Source of the DNA: Antilocapra americana
Taxonomy: Eukaryota; Chordata; Mammalia; Artiodactyla; Antilocapridae
Direction of reading: 5' to 3'
Length of the DNA stretch: 64,000 nucleotides
NCBI GenBank assembly: GCA_007570785.1
Contig: ML661900.1
Coordinates: forward strand, 7,999,570-8,063,569
The notes beneath the pieces were generated by a model that was not told the DNA's origin, ran no database searches, and worked only from the letters and a program-made list of their open reading frames with translations. Positions 9,005-20,900 of the stretch are shown here, piece by piece. The position numbers and the translations under genes were made by a program. Position 1 is the stretch's first letter. Each line of letters begins with the position of its first letter.

Positions 9005-9320
9005 CTAACATAGAAAATACATACTATGTGCAATGTTATAAGAAAAGCTCCAAGATATATTGTTAGGTTAAAAGAAAACTAAGGTTCACACCAGTGTGTA
9101 AAACATGCTACCTGTTATGTTAAAATGAAGGGAAAATAAGAATGGATGTATGCTGTTTTTACATGTAAAGATAGTGTCATTTATGGGGGTGAGTTATAGC
9201 AGGACCTGAGGATAGATGGAAGATGGAAAGGAGAAGGAGACATTTTAAAATTCTTTATGTTTTTATACATTTTTGGTTTTTAACTGAGTAAAGATATTAC
9301 ACATACAATTTAAAAAAAAG
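9005..9320 (+). repeat. L1M-type 3' end-like sequence
   Basis: The block 'caagatatattgttaggtta', 'cagtgtgtaaaacatgctacc', 'gaaaataagaatggatgta' and the following 'tttttggtttttaactgag' follows the order of old mammalian L1M 3' ends. Diverged; subfamily not assigned. Confidence 0.45.
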
Positions 9321-10344
9321 ATATTCAAATTCTTAAGAAATGAATACAGATTTTCTGGGCTCTGGTTGCTCTGGAACGTGTGACACAGATTCTTAATAAG
9401 GCAATTTAAGAGTTGGAAAAGCTTTTTCGTAAGTTATAAGAAGACATCAATTACTCAACTCAGTTGCATGCTAGAGCCCCAAAGCGGCAACACTTCTTAT
9501 GAAACTGAGAAAACTATTTAACACCCTTCTAACAAGATTCTGCCACCACTCAGTACACAGAGCCACATCCACGGAGCCTTTATTCACAATCTGAAGCTCA
9601 CATCTTCTGAATTGATTCCTGCCTGAGTTTAAATATATGGCCATACAACCACCAATTCTAATCTACGAATTCTAAAGATGGCATGTTTAGATAGTCCCAT
9701 GATGCCTTGGATTAATTTCCACTCCCAGAGTTGGTTGTTCAGTGAGAAGCAATGCCATTTCCCCTGTGGGGCATTTTGATATATAGGGAACTGTTGATAC
9801 ATAGGGAGCCATCAGGTGGGCTTTCTCATTTACCTCGCACCAATTTGCAAGATTGTGATGCTTGTAAGAATGGATGTTGCATTACTAAAAGCAATGCTTT
9901 ATTAGTAGGCTTGGTAAAAGTTTTATTAAGGTTTGATAAATGAAACATATTTCAGCAATAGTTTGGCAGGGGGGAAGTGTTATTATCTTGTGTGCCATTT
10001 TGCATTAGGATTGACAAGAAAAATTATTTGATCATGATGGGGGGAATAACATATTGTCAAGCTTGAATCTTTCAAAATTTCAAAAATTTCAGAAATTCAT
10101 CTAATATATTTGGGAGAAGAGATTATAGATGGTTTTAAGAGTAATAATGCAGGAAATTTAGACTATACAATTATTCTTTTATCTAAGTTCCCCAAATTAT
10201 CTGTCATGTCTTCAAATACAAATCCTGTGTACTACAGAGTAGCTGTGTTCTGTAAAGAAAATTCTATCATCTGGAACTCATTTCTCTATTAATGTTGTTG
10301 AGAATTTAAGAGATTTTCTTGAGAATGGCATTGGGAAGAGGGCT
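9321..10344. other. Unassigned AT-rich sequence
   Basis: No repeat that I can name and no ORF with recognisable content. Two ORFs of 60-63 codons are within chance expectation. Confidence 0.4.
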
Positions 10345-10545
10345 ACTCTTTATTGACCTACTACATTCTATGCTCTCTATTAGGTACTTTACAAGGATTA
10401 GCTCCAAATTTCATAACTACTCTATGAGCAAGGTATTATTTTCCCTTCTTTTACAGGTGAAGTTCTGAAATCAAGTAACCTAAATAGAGAACAAGAATTC
10501 AACCTCAGGGAAATTTGGCTGCAATGCCCAAGCTCTTTCCTCTTT
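10345..10545 (-). repeat. MIR SINE
   Basis: Reverse-complement MIR layout: 'gacctactacattctatg', 'aggtactttacaaggattagc', 'ctatgagcaaggtattattttccc', 'ttttacaggtgaa', 'gaattcaacctcagg'. Nearly full length and diverged. Confidence 0.75.
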
Positions 10546-10778
10546 GGGAATTGCCTTATAGCCACCAAAAGGAGCATGTACCCCTTGCAGAATCTGCCAC
10601 AAAGCTCAAGACTGGCAATTGTGAGTTTCCTCAATATTTTGATTTTATTCTGTAGGCACAGAATTGACACATTTGATCTGAAGAGGTATTTTTTCCATCC
10701 CGCTTGGATCTGTGGTGAATCTAGGCAAGCCAAGCAAGTTCTCTTTCGGTTTTCTTCAGGTCACATTTTTCAGCGAGA

Positions 10779-10978
10779 TTCCCAGGTGGCGCTAGTGATA
10801 AAGGATGAGCCTGCCAATGCAGGAGGTGAGGGTTTGATCTCTGGGTCAGGAAGATTCCCTGGAGGAGAACATGGCAACCCACTCCAGTATTCCTGCCTGG
10901 AGAATCTTAAGGATGGAGGAGCCTGGCGAGCTATACCAGAGTTGCCAAGATTCGGACAGGACTGATGTGACTTACTGT
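10779..10978 (+). mobile_element. Bov-tA SINE
   Basis: Starts 'gattcccaggtggcgctagt', has 'ggcaacccactccagtattc' and ends 'gattcggacaggactgatg'. About 200 bp, complete with the tRNA-derived head. Confidence 0.92.
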
Positions 10979-11584
10979 GCAAACACACTGGCGATTTTCA
11001 CTCTTTAAGGGAAGGTCCCACATTGTATGGAAGGCAGCTCACCTGGTGGCCCGTTTCTGGCTCCAATAGCCACCCTGCAAGGAGAGTTTCTCCACCAACA
11101 CCAGAAAACAAACCTGCCCTGGGCAAGGCTGGTTCAAGGCAGGCATCACCACAGTCCAACTCTAGTTGGCATTCACCAGGGCTTCCAAAGAAAACTGAGT
11201 TTTCATGTTTTTCATAAGCACTCCAGAGAATTAAAAAATGTCAGAATAAAATATCCTGAAACTCTTTTGATTGGGTATCATTATGTTCTTTTATTTAAAA
11301 CTTATTTTACTGCAGAACACATTGCTACCTCACAATAAAAAAGAAAACACAGAAGATATTTCCAAAATGAAAAATAAAGCCATTATTAACTATTTTTACA
11401 AACTTCTATCTTAAAACTTGCGATCAATCAGACATAAAGATAAATGCTTCATACAATATTCATTGTTTGACATCTTTTCATTAAAACTATATTTGAGGTT
11501 TTGTTGTAGCAGTACATAGAGAGATCTGCCCTATTAGAATGACATTTCTAAAAAGTAAAAGGAGTGCTTTCAGAATTGAGAAGG
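10979..11584. other. Unassigned sequence
   Basis: Contains a 103-codon plus-strand ORF (11027-11338) without recognisable motifs in otherwise ordinary DNA. I see no repeat or gene to support. Confidence 0.35.
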
Positions 11585-11768
11585 GGTCTTCCTTGGTGGT
11601 CCAGTGGTTAAGGCGCAATGCTTCCAAGGCAGGAGGGCACAGATTCAATCCCTGGTTGGGGGAACAAAGATCGCACATGCCATACAGCCAAAAAAACAAA
11701 AGAAAATTTCTTGAGCTGAATAAAAAATAAAAAGACAACATATCAACTTAAAAAAAAAAAAAAAAAAA
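11585..11768 (+). mobile_element. CHR-type tRNA SINE with poly-A tail
   Basis: 'gtcttccttggtggtccagtgg' then 'ggttgggggaacaaagatc' and 'gccatacagccaaaaaaac' are the CHR (cetartiodactyl tRNA-Glu-like) SINE, 3'-shortened. An A-rich tail runs to an uninterrupted A tract at about 11751-11768. Confidence 0.85.
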
Positions 11769-12345
11769 GATGAGAAGGCCCTAGAAACAGCTCTGAAGGA
11801 CTCACCTTGTTGCTCCAAATTCAACTTCTTGAAGTATAGAGTGAGCTTGAGAACCTTTTGAATCACACGTCTTCTTTTTCTATTAACTCTTTTGCTGTGT
11901 TTTAATGTGAGACTGTATGGTCTAGTCCCTAAAGAAAACATTGGGTCATTCGACTTAATCGCTATCCTGAAACCTGCTCACTTACTGGAAAGTTGCTGAG
12001 TTGCTACTTCAGAACTCCACAAAAAGGCCACGGCTCCTTGTTGGTGAGGCTCTTTCCTCCAAATAATTATTTTAAGTCAGTGCTACCAAGAACATATCGA
12101 TTTAAAGTCAAAAACCACTTGCATGTGTTAAAGGCCAAGTTCCTAGAGAATAGTTGGGGGAAGAAGGAAAATCATCTTCCTGTGCTGAGTCTGATATTTA
12201 GCCCTGCAATGACAACAAGGCTGCATGAAAGCATCACCTTAATAAAGCCCCCCTAACATCACAATTGTACCTCCTTCCAGCCTTCTCCTGAACTAGAGAG
12301 ATGAGGAATTCCATGTTCCCACCGGCTCAAAAGCATCTCTCATCT
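11769..12345. other. Unassigned sequence
   Basis: No repeat recognised. An 87-codon plus-strand ORF (11993-12256) shows no motif I know. Confidence 0.35.
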
Positions 12346-12563
12346 TCCCAGGTGGCTCAGTGGATAAACAATCTGCCTGAAATGCGGGAGGTGCAGGAGA
12401 CCCAGGTTCAGTCTCGGGGTCAGGAAGATCCCCTGGAGGAGGGCACAGCAACCCACTCCAGTATTCTTGCCTGGAGAATCCCATGGACAGAGGAGCCTGG
12501 CGGGCTACGGTCCATGGGGTTGCAGAGAGTTGGACACAACTGAATCGACTTAGCATGCATGCA
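12346..12563 (+). mobile_element. Bov-tA SINE
   Basis: 'cttcccaggtggctcagtgg' to 'agttggacacaactgaatcg'. Full length and close to the family consensus. Confidence 0.93.
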
Positions 12564-12768
12564 CATCGCGTACTTTGGCACTGACAATTTATGGAAAATT
12601 GAATGAATAGAGAGAAGCATCTTTGCTTATTAAAGGTGGAGTCATGTTTGTAACACACATGAAGATATTCAGACTGTTCGAAGCAGATCAAGGATCAGTG
12701 GCTCAAAGTGGGGTCCCCAGACCAACAGCATGAATATCTCCTAGCCACATGGTAAAAATGTAAACTCA

Positions 12769-13145
12769 GACTTCCCTGGTGGTCCAGTGGTTCACTAGAG
12801 AGGTAGGATGGGGTAGGAGATGGCAAAGAGGTTCAAGAGGGAGGAGACATAGGTATATCTGCGGCTGATTCATGTTGATGTATGGCAGAAACCAACATAA
12901 TACTGTAAAGCAACTATCCTCCAACTAAAAACAAATTAATTAATTTTTAAAAAGAATCTTCCTGCCAATGCAGGAGACATGAGTTTAATCCCTGGCCTAG
13001 GAAGATCCCACATTCCCCGGAGCAACAAAGCCTGTGCTCTGCAGCTACTCAGCCCATGTGCTACAGCCACGGAGGCCCAAAGCCCTAGAGCCCACCAGAG
13101 AGAGAAGCCCGTGCACCGCAAAGAGTAGCCCCTACATGCAGTATC
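12769..13145 (+). mobile_element. CHR-type SINE split by an L1 3' end
   Basis: The head 'gacttccctggtggtccagt' (12769-12794) is separated from the body, which resumes at about 12952 with 'agaatcttcctgccaatgc', 'gaagatcccacattccccgg' and 'cccaccagagagagaagccc'. The long body with repeated 'gcccgtg' and 'gagtagcccc' is the extended CHR form. Confidence 0.8.
12795..12951 (+). mobile_element. Ruminant L1 (L1-BT-like) 3' end, 5'-truncated
   Basis: Contains 'gattcatgttgatgtatggc' followed by 'aataatactgtaaagcaac'-type text and 'cctccaactaaaaacaaatt', ending in an A/T-rich tail. This is the 3' end of the ruminant L1. About 157 bp, strongly 5'-truncated, inserted in a CHR SINE. Confidence 0.8.
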
Positions 13146-14861
13146 AAAGGTCCAGCACAGTCAAAAGTAAATTAACTCTTGAGGCCCACCCTAGAATTTT
13201 GGAATCGGACATTCAGGGCATAGGAGTTGGGTTCCAGCAACATACTCTAAGGAGACTTCCCGCTCATTCTAGTGCAGCTTAGTTTGAGAACTGCAGAGTA
13301 CAGAAAAGAGCTGCAGCCAGTCAGCCCTCGTCCTCCAGCTGCCAGTGTCCGTGGACGCGTCTCCTCGCAGAAGGCGGTGGAGGGGAACTCCGCGCCCCAC
13401 AAAAGCGGCCCCAGTGATCAGAGCTCCCTTGGAAAACCTCCTCCTATCCAGGAGTCGGGGTAAACTGCCAAAGCAAATTCCTGGAGCAAATTTTACTTTC
13501 ACCCCAGCTCTTTTAAGTGTGGCTGTGACTTCAACTCTGACATACCTATTTCAGAAAGGAGTGTTCAAGGCATGTATATTTACACATCCACATCCACAAC
13601 TGTGTCTATCAGTAAAACCACCTGCGGAGTGTAGCTGTCCAAGGGAAGGGAAAGATTTGCCTCCATTAGGTTTGCTCACTGTGTTGCAACTATATTTTTG
13701 GACTTCCCTTATCACAACGTGACGTCCATTTGCACACCACATTTTTCCAGTGACTGAAAAGGGATCGCCGCAGCTTGGCAGCCAGCACTGCAGCACAATC
13801 ATTTATTTCTCACAGCACTCCTCTCTGGACGTTCCCATTGAGCACAGAGCCTTTGAAGTCCATGGTGCATATAATTCAGTTGACAGTGGATTGGATTGGA
13901 GTCCATCTAAATAAAGCCCAAGCCTGAGCAGGCATCAAAATATCTCCTCCGTAATTGGCATGCTCTATTATTCTACTGAGCTATTAAAAAAAAAAAAAGA
14001 CATTTTCTTGGCTACATATTTTATCGACTTTTGCTACAATGAATTTCTCTTTACTTTCAAGGTGTCTTTTTTTTTTTTTATGTCTCAAAATTTCTGCTGT
14101 TCTAATAAGCTCTCAAGTTTGCCTCAGTTTCTATTTACCCATTTGCCCACTAAGAAAACAAGTGAATATTTTAAAGAATTTCTCAGGCTTTTTGATCTAT
14201 GGGGATCACTTTGGTTTCCCTTGAGCTTTTCCATCTAATTTGTGTAAATCCTTTTTAAATTGGGGTTCATTTACTTAATGTTCGATGTCTGCAATGACTT
14301 CCTAAAGCTAATTTCGAAAGACAGGGGTGGTTCCAGGAGAGAACTTCCTCTCTGAATGGATCTTAAAAAAAAAAAAGAGAAAGGGAGGGAGGGGAATTTG
14401 GAAACAGAGACCAAGGATGCTAATTTATTGTAGTCATAATATGGAAAACACTGAAATATTTACAATAACCCTTAGCTTTCTATGTCTTCCCCTCCTGGAC
14501 CGTAAGTTAGGATTTCAATCATTCTGCCTGTGTTGGTATGTTTAACTCTACATTGCAATATAAGTAAAACTAGTCTAAGAAACACCTGGGGTGATTTAAA
14601 AAATAAAGCAGGACAAAGAGGATGGTAACAGTTGGCACTAGGGCATAAAAACACAGAGAATATAAAATGTAATAGCAATTGCAAAATGTAATACAATTGC
14701 ATGAAAATGCAATTAAATCAGGTTGGATAAATAGCTTCCAGGATATAATAGCAAGAAGAGAGAGTTCATTTCAATGAAGTGAAAATGGCAAAAAACGGAA
14801 TAAATAATTTAAAGCTGGAAATGAAAAAAGTTCGTGTGGAGTTTAGAAGACAATTGAGCTC
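13146..14861. other. Unassigned, with a small CpG cluster
   Basis: Mostly repeat-free. At 13330-13415 there is a CpG-rich patch (gtccgtggacgcgtctcctc and following gcggtgg, ccgcgcccc) well below CpG-island size. Overlapping ORFs there (13272-13463, 13345-13722) have no motif I recognise. Poly-A/T runs occur at 13986-13998, 14067-14079 and 14366-14377. Confidence 0.35.
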
Positions 14862-14985
14862 ATCTGACCTTGTGCAAGTCGGTTAACCTCCTGGGGCTTC
14901 ACTTTCCTTATTAGGAGAAGGAGGGGACAGGGGAGAGGGTTAGACTATGTGATCTCAAAGGTCTATTCAAGTTCTAAATTCCCCT
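14862..14985 (+). repeat. MIR SINE fragment
   Basis: Carries 'tctgaccttgtgcaagtcgg', 'ttaacctcctggggcttcac' and 'tttccttatta', the central MIR core in sense orientation, followed by 'gatctcaaaggtctattcaa'. Confidence 0.75.
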
Positions 14986-15944
14986 CCTGGGCATGGGAAG
15001 GAATGGAAATGTAGGGCATCAACACAACAACATTAGTAGCTCTGGGAGAAAAAAAAAAAAAGCACTCACACAAACTGAATTTGGGTTTCATATGAAGCAT
15101 TGATTTTATCTGCTGGGAACCTTTGTTATTCTCTACAAAAATAAAAGATAAGAACAAATGCCTACAATGGTTGGATTTCCCTGTTTTCATCTTTTCCTGG
15201 CTACAATGTTCTCTTATCTGGGGTTACAAAAAAGGCAGTCTGCATACAGATAAAACAGTTTGTGGATAATGTTATGCTGCGGTTTCTGGCTCAATCACTC
15301 TCTTCTCTTTCTGCCTATCTGCTGCTTTTCATTCACCTGATGCTCTAGGGTAGTGAAGGTAGCTGGGTGCTAATCAGTGAATAGGGAAAGGTGAAACAAA
15401 TGTTAGTGCAACCTGGGCTGATCATAGGTCGTGGGTCAATCAAGCAAGGACCCTAGTGAGAACTGCTAAGAGACTTAACTCATTTAACCATGAAGACATG
15501 ATGAAGGAAAGCAATGCCCTCATACAACATATAGACATAGGTCAGTCACATAGACCAAGGGGGTATGTTGTGTTTATAATGCTTATTCATAAATCCAAGG
15601 GATCTGGAGGGGGTAAAAAAGGTATTTTTAAGCTCAATGTCTTTTTTGTCTACACTGTACTTTAAGAAAACAAAAAAGTAGTCAAGCCTGTGTTTATTTT
15701 CAGTTGAGGATATATTTACTCCCCTTCTCTATTCCCAACTAGCTAATCGACAGACGTGGAATTTAACCCCAGTCTTTATAAATGAAAGGCTATGGACTAT
15801 ATCCAGTGATTTAATGCTCAAATTCCTGATTGGAAATTCATCTATTTCCCCATTATATGATGAGTCTGTTGGTGACTGTTGAATGGTGTTAGTAATTTCT
15901 CCTTCTTAGTATCAGAGAGTGTACTGCTGATATAAATCACTGAA
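14986..15944. other. Unassigned sequence
   Basis: A weak MIR-like trace (minus strand) may lie at 15733-15800 ('gacagacgtggaatttaacc'). Otherwise I see nothing to annotate. Confidence 0.35.
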
Positions 15945-16195
15945 ATACTATAGTGAAGAGATAAGATGATGGACCCTGAGGTCAGACTCCCTGAGTTTGA
16001 ATCTGGGGCCACTGTTTCCCAGATATGAGACGGAGGCAAAGTAACTGGGCATTAGTATTCTCATGTGTAAAGATGGTCATGTTAACAGTAGCACCTTTCT
16101 CGTAAGTATATTATGGCGATTAAAAGAGCTACTGCAGGTGAGATGTTTAGAAGAGTACGTGGAGCACACTGGGTACTCCATGTGAGCGATTATGA
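15945..16195 (+). repeat. MIR SINE
   Basis: Nearly full-length sense MIR: 'ggaccctgaggtcagactcc', 'gagtttgaatctggggccac', 'cagtaacagtagcacc'-type block and 'gattaaaagagctactgcag'. Confidence 0.7.
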
Positions 16196-16724
16196 CGAGG
16201 AAGAGGCTTTGGAGGAGCCAACAATGAAACGAGTCCTATAGTTTCACTTCAAGACTTTGTCCTGAATTATGTGCGAAAGTCACATGGCAGAATATCTACC
16301 TAGTATCTCTTTCTCCTAGAAAAATATGTCCCACCCTTAGTTGTATTACAGATTATTTGGAAAGGAATTTGAAAAGGAATGTTGTGAGCATGTATAATGG
16401 GCTCTAGTTGATGTTTTGCTTATGTACAGGAGCAAGACGGAGAAAATTAGAGTACACTCCCAACAGAGAAAGCCCAAGCTTGCCTGGTTCCTCCAGGACA
16501 CAGTAACATCCCCAGGATACCCATGATAATAGGAGTTAATCTTACAGGAATATGGGGAAGACATGTAGCTCAGGAAACTGTCTAGCTTTAGAAAACAAGA
16601 ACTTATGAAGCTCTGGTTTTCTGAACTGAATCATCATTCAGAATAGAACAACCATCTAGGCCTCTTCTTTTCTTAAGACTCAGCATCTCTAGCAATGATT
16701 TCCATCTTTCTACTCTTTTCCTCT
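16196..16724. other. Unassigned sequence
   Basis: No recognised repeat or gene. Confidence 0.4.
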
Positions 16725-16923
16725 GGCTTCCCAGGTGACTCAGTGGTAAAGAATCTGCTTGCCAATGCAGATGCAAGAGAAGTGGGTTTGATTCCTGGGT
16801 TGGGAAGATCCCCTGGAGTAGGAAATGGCAACCCACTCCAGTATTGTTGCCTGGAGAATCCCAAGGACAGAGGAGCCTGGCGGGCTACAGTCTGTAGGGT
16901 CGAAAAGAGTCAGACACAACTGA
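16725..16923 (+). mobile_element. Bov-tA SINE
   Basis: 'ggcttcccaggtgactcagt' to 'gagtcagacacaactgagc', complete. Its tail passes directly into a CA microsatellite. Confidence 0.93.
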
Positions 16924-16941
16924 GCACACACACACACACAC
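16924..16941. repeat. (CA)9 microsatellite at a SINE tail
   Basis: Nine CA units starting inside the SINE tail word 'gagcaca'. Confidence 0.9.
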
Positions 16942-17507
16942 TTTTCCTCTACCACTTGAAACTTTCCCGTTTCAAAATTGATTAATTCAGTTATACCTAG
17001 TTTTACTTGTGTGTTTTGTTTTTGTAGGAGAAGATGCATCTATTGGACAGAGTTCCGAATCCAAAGCTTCCATAAGGTTCCCATCTAACCTATTCATAGT
17101 CTTAAACTCAGAGCCTCACCACTGGTCTAATCAGTTGTGTGCAGCGTCAGCGTCTTGCGGGATAAAGCACAACAAATCATAACCAATGATTGACTCATTG
17201 GTTATACTGTTCGGAATTCAGAGGCTGGAAGCCAGAGGCTGTGGGTGCAACAGACATTCATAATTTCTACAGTGAGACACACAAGATTTTTGTGAGGTTG
17301 GGTTCAGAGTATTAGAAGGCCAATATCACTGTTCTAGAAGTTATCTTTAATTGCCACTCTTTCTTGATTTTTAGAAGTTACAACTAACTGAAAGATCTGT
17401 CTTGGCTCTAAAACTAACAATGAAAAAAATCCTAATCACAGCAGCAGGAAAGCTTTGATGCCGATGAGTTACAAAGGATTTTAAATATAGATATATAAAC
17501 CAAATTG
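16942..17507. other. Unassigned sequence
   Basis: No feature recognised. Confidence 0.4.
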
Positions 17508-17716
17508 GGGTTCCCTGGTGACTCAAACAGTAAAGAATCTGCCTGCAATGCAGAAGACCCGAGTTCGATCCCTGGGTTGGGAAGATCCCCTGGAGAAGGG
17601 AATGGCTACCCACTCCAGCACTCTTGCCTGGAGAATTCCATGGACAGAGGAGCCAGGTGGGCTATGGTCCATAGGGTCGCAAAGAGTAGGACACGACTGA
17701 GTGACTGAGCACTCAC
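17508..17716 (+). mobile_element. Bov-tA SINE
   Basis: 'gggttccctggtgactcaaa' to 'ggacacgactgagtgactga'. Very close to consensus, so probably young. ORFs of 60-67 codons on both strands here are read-through of the SINE. Confidence 0.94.
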
Positions 17717-18380
17717 GCACGTGTAAACCAAAATCAGCTAAATCAAACTAAATCAAAACCAGTTAATTTATTCCTGGGTTCAAACAAATGTTACTATGAA
17801 TGAGGTTCTTTCCAAAAGAAAAACATCTGACTCTTAAGCACGTTGAAACTTGAAGTATAGAAAACGCCAAATAATAACAATAATGGGCAGGCTCTGTTCA
17901 ACTTGATATTGCTAACACGACTTTACCCTTCAGGGCTTTCAGTTGTGTTTGTCACAGGGACTCATAATAAGCATAACACATAATATTGCCTCATTGGAAA
18001 AGCAGAAATAGTACTACACACATTATGAGTAAGCCCCTACACAAAGGCGAGGCTATGAACTGTCTGTGACAGTGTCTCTCAGTCTCGACTCTGCGTTGGA
18101 ATCACCTGAGGATTTCTTAACCATGAGGATGGCAGGGGTATCTGATTTAATTGATGTGAGTTCCAGGCATTGGTATTTAGATTAAATGGAAATTTTGATA
18201 AAAAGGATGCTAATATGCAATCCACACTCCCTGAAGCAGGGGGGGATTCATGCGAGCTAGAAAAGCCTGAGAAGACTTTGGGAAAAGGTAGGCTTTAGAC
18301 ATGACCTGAAAAGGATTCAGTGGACGTAAAAGAGGACAAGAATTATCCAATGGCAAGGAAACGTTGAGCAAAATTGAGAG
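17717..18380. other. Unassigned sequence
   Basis: No repeat recognised with confidence and no ORF of note. Confidence 0.4.
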
Positions 18381-18492
18381 GGCAGGAAGATCCCCTGGAG
18401 AAGGGAATGGCAATCCACTCCAGTATTTTCGCCTGGAGAATTCCATGGATAGAAGAGCTATGGGATTGCAGGGCTGAGTGACTAACACTTTC
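18381..18492 (+). mobile_element. Bov-tA SINE, 5'-truncated and deleted
   Basis: Starts within the body at 'ggcaggaagatcccctggag' and ends 'gctgagtgactaacactttc'; about 20 bp is missing near 'gaagagctatgggattgca'. Confidence 0.9.
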
Positions 18493-18530
18493 ACTGAGAG
18501 AAATCACATTCACATAGGTTTTTTTTTTTT

Positions 18531-18730
18531 ACAGTACATCGTTATAATTGTTCTATTTTATTGTTAGCTAGTGTTTTTAACCTCTTACTGTGCCTAATTT
18601 GTACTTTAAACCTTATCATAGGTATGTATGTATGGGAAAAAGCATAATTTATGCAGGGTTTGGTACTATCTGTGGTTTCAGACCTCTGTTGGGGTCTTAT
18701 CCCCTAAGAATAAGGGGGTACTGCTGTATA
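18531..18730. repeat. Tigger-like (pogo) DNA transposon fragment
   Basis: 'cagtacatcgttataattgt', 'ttactgtgcctaatttgtac', 'cataggtatgtatgtatggg' and the end block 'tggtttcagacctctgttgg ... aagggggtactgctgta' follow the layout of Tigger/MER2-type mammalian DNA transposons. Non-autonomous and old. Confidence 0.65.
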
Positions 18731-19284
18731 AATAACAATCTGAGGATTTGGAATTTAATAAATAAGTCATTGGGTAAGAAAGGAGAGCTAGCAGAGGTCT
18801 TTGAAGGAGAAGGTAATAGCCTTTTGGATCTGATTGGGTGTAGTGGCTGAAGGACTGGGACATCAACTAACCATTGCTCTGAAGGTTATGATTTTTTTTT
18901 AATTCTTAGGAATTCCCTGATTTCACTCAAAGTTTAAAAAAAAGGTAATCTAATATCTTTCAGTATACTTAGAGTATCAAGTTAATGCAATACCATCCTT
19001 GATTGGTAGGTTCTACTCTCTAAAGTAGTTATAGCCAGTCTATGAAGTCTTTAATATTGAGGAGTCAGGAAATGAAAAATAATTTATAGGTACTTCCTAT
19101 CATTCATCTAAAATGAGTAATATCTGTACTATACATCATGTACAAGGGCATATTCTTTCTTGAAGCTTTCTGTGTCATTTAAAACTGAACCTCTGTTTGG
19201 ATGGCTTTTGGTCTTGGTGCAATATCAGAAGACAGCAATCTTATCTTTATGAAAACCTTGAAACTGTATGATATAGAGGAAGTA
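18731..19284. other. Unassigned sequence
   Basis: AT-rich, no recognised repeat, no gene. Confidence 0.4.
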
Positions 19285-19440
19285 GCAATGGATTTAAATC
19301 AGGTTCTTCCATCAAATAACTGTCTGGACTCTGAGCAGCTCAGTTAACCTTTTGAGACTTCAATTTCCTCATCTGTGAAATCAGGAAAGTGACCTGGATG
19401 ATGTCTAATGTTCTTCCTAGCTCTAGAATTCTATGATCCA
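19285..19440 (+). repeat. MIR SINE fragment
   Basis: 'tctggactctgagcagctca', 'gttaaccttttgagacttca', 'atttcctcatctgtgaaatc' and 'ctagctctagaattctatga' give the sense MIR core and 3' part. Confidence 0.75.
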
Positions 19441-20035
19441 CTTGTTCTCTTAAATTCTCTTTCACTGAATGGTTAATGGTTTTGAAGATAAATGTTATTT
19501 GGCTTAAACGTACTTCTCAACATTTTTTAATCTCTTAGGGTTTCTGTTCCCTTTATACTTAACATATGTAAAAGCAAATATTGTGTGAGCTTACTTGATG
19601 TACCCAATGAACTGGGTACAGTGAGAGTCAGTGTCAAACCATACCAAGTAAATAGTCAATTGTGTTGTCACTGCCATTGTTTCAATCTCATCAGTATCTC
19701 CTTTTCTGGTATCATCAGGAGCTAAGAGTAGATGTCCCAGAAAATGCCATCTCCTCTTATTTTCCATTAAGGATTTCTCTGTGTGTCCTTTCTCTGCCAA
19801 GTATTTTCAGGGTTCCATGAAAACAGAAGAATTGCCCTCCATTCAAATAGAAGAATTTCTTCATATTGGTAATATAGATTGCCATAATGAAAAGGTTAAA
19901 AAGCAGAGACTGGAGTTGGTAGGGAAGAGTGTAGAGATTATTCAGAAATATTTACAGTACCACAACTATACTACAGACAAATGGTAGTATTCCTACTGTA
20001 TGACTGCCAAGGTGACTTCAGGCCACTGAAGGTAT
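19441..20035. other. Unassigned, containing an unrecognised 69-codon ORF
   Basis: A plus-strand ORF (19781-19987) has a non-repetitive, lysine/glutamate-rich protein-like composition (KTEELPSIQIEEF near its middle, KKQRLELVGKSVEIIQKYL after it) and is preceded by a splice-acceptor-like 'tattttcag' at 19801-19809. I do not recognise it as an exon, pseudogene or transposon product. It may be chance. Confidence 0.25.
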
Positions 20036-20880
20036 AATAGTATGATATTGTGATTTATAATAAGAAATTATTTGGTCTTTGTCCCCGTTTCTGGCACAGA
20101 GTTCTTAAAACCCTTGGAATTTCCTCAATGATGAGAGTGATGAAAAGTGCTTTGTGTTATTGCTAATCAGGCTTTTGGACTGCACCTATGGATGGGGACT
20201 GGTTGCCAAGAGAACCAACCATGTGATTAGAGGGTTAGAACTTTCAGTCCTGTGTCCTCACCCCTATTTCTGACCTTTGGGGAGAGTAAGGGAGAAGAGC
20301 TGGAAATTGAGTTCAACCACTAATGGCTAAAGATTTAATCAACCTTGCCTACCTAGTTGATTTTATGGAGGCTAATGAAGCCTCCATAAAAAACCCAAAG
20401 GGCAAGGTTTGGAGATAAGTCAGGTTGCTAGAGACATGAGGAGAGTAGTACTCTGGAGATGGAATGGATGCTCTGAGCCCTTCCCGCATACTTCACCATA
20501 GGCATCTCTTTATCTGGCCACTGATATATATCCTTTAGTATATTTTGTAATAAACAGATAATCAAGTAAAATGTTCCTGAGTTCGTGAGCCACTCTAGCA
20601 ATTTACTGAACCCAGAAGGGACAGAGTATTTCACATGAACCTCCATTCTGTCAATGGGTCAGAAGTGTAGGTGATAACCTGGGCTTGTGACTAGTCTCTG
20701 AAGTAGAGGGCGGTCTAGTGGGATTGAGCCCTTAAGCTGCAGAATCTGATAGTATCCCCTGGTACTTAGTGTCAGAACTGAGTTGAATTGTTGGACACCT
20801 AGTGTCTAAAGAACTCGTGAATGTGGGGGAAACTTCCCTTCTTCGCCCCACCCCAACATGTTGGAATTGGTGGTCAGATC
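20036..20880 (+). mobile_element. Old solo LTR (LTR-A), uninterrupted copy
   Basis: Same family as the broken element at 1165-7835. Visible parts are 'gtgatttataataagaaatt', 'gttagaactttcagtcctgt', 'gaagcctccataaaaaaccc', 'ctttatctggccactgatat', 'tgtaataaacagataatcaa', 'gcagaatctgatagtatccc' and 'gtgtcagaactgagttgaat'. The 'aataaac' signal and later R/U5-like part support an LTR. Ends are approximate; family not named. Confidence 0.65.
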
Positions 20881-20900
20881 ATTGGTAGTAATGGCCGGCT

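Noticed and set aside
13330..13415. CpG island or promoter
   Set aside because: The CpG-rich patch is under 100 bp and has no adjacent exon-like sequence or TATA/initiator context that I can support.
17505..17720. ORFs of 60-67 codons on both strands, and similar ones at every Bov-tA
   Set aside because: They are read-through of the Bov-tA SINE itself; the same peptides recur at each copy in the matching orientation.
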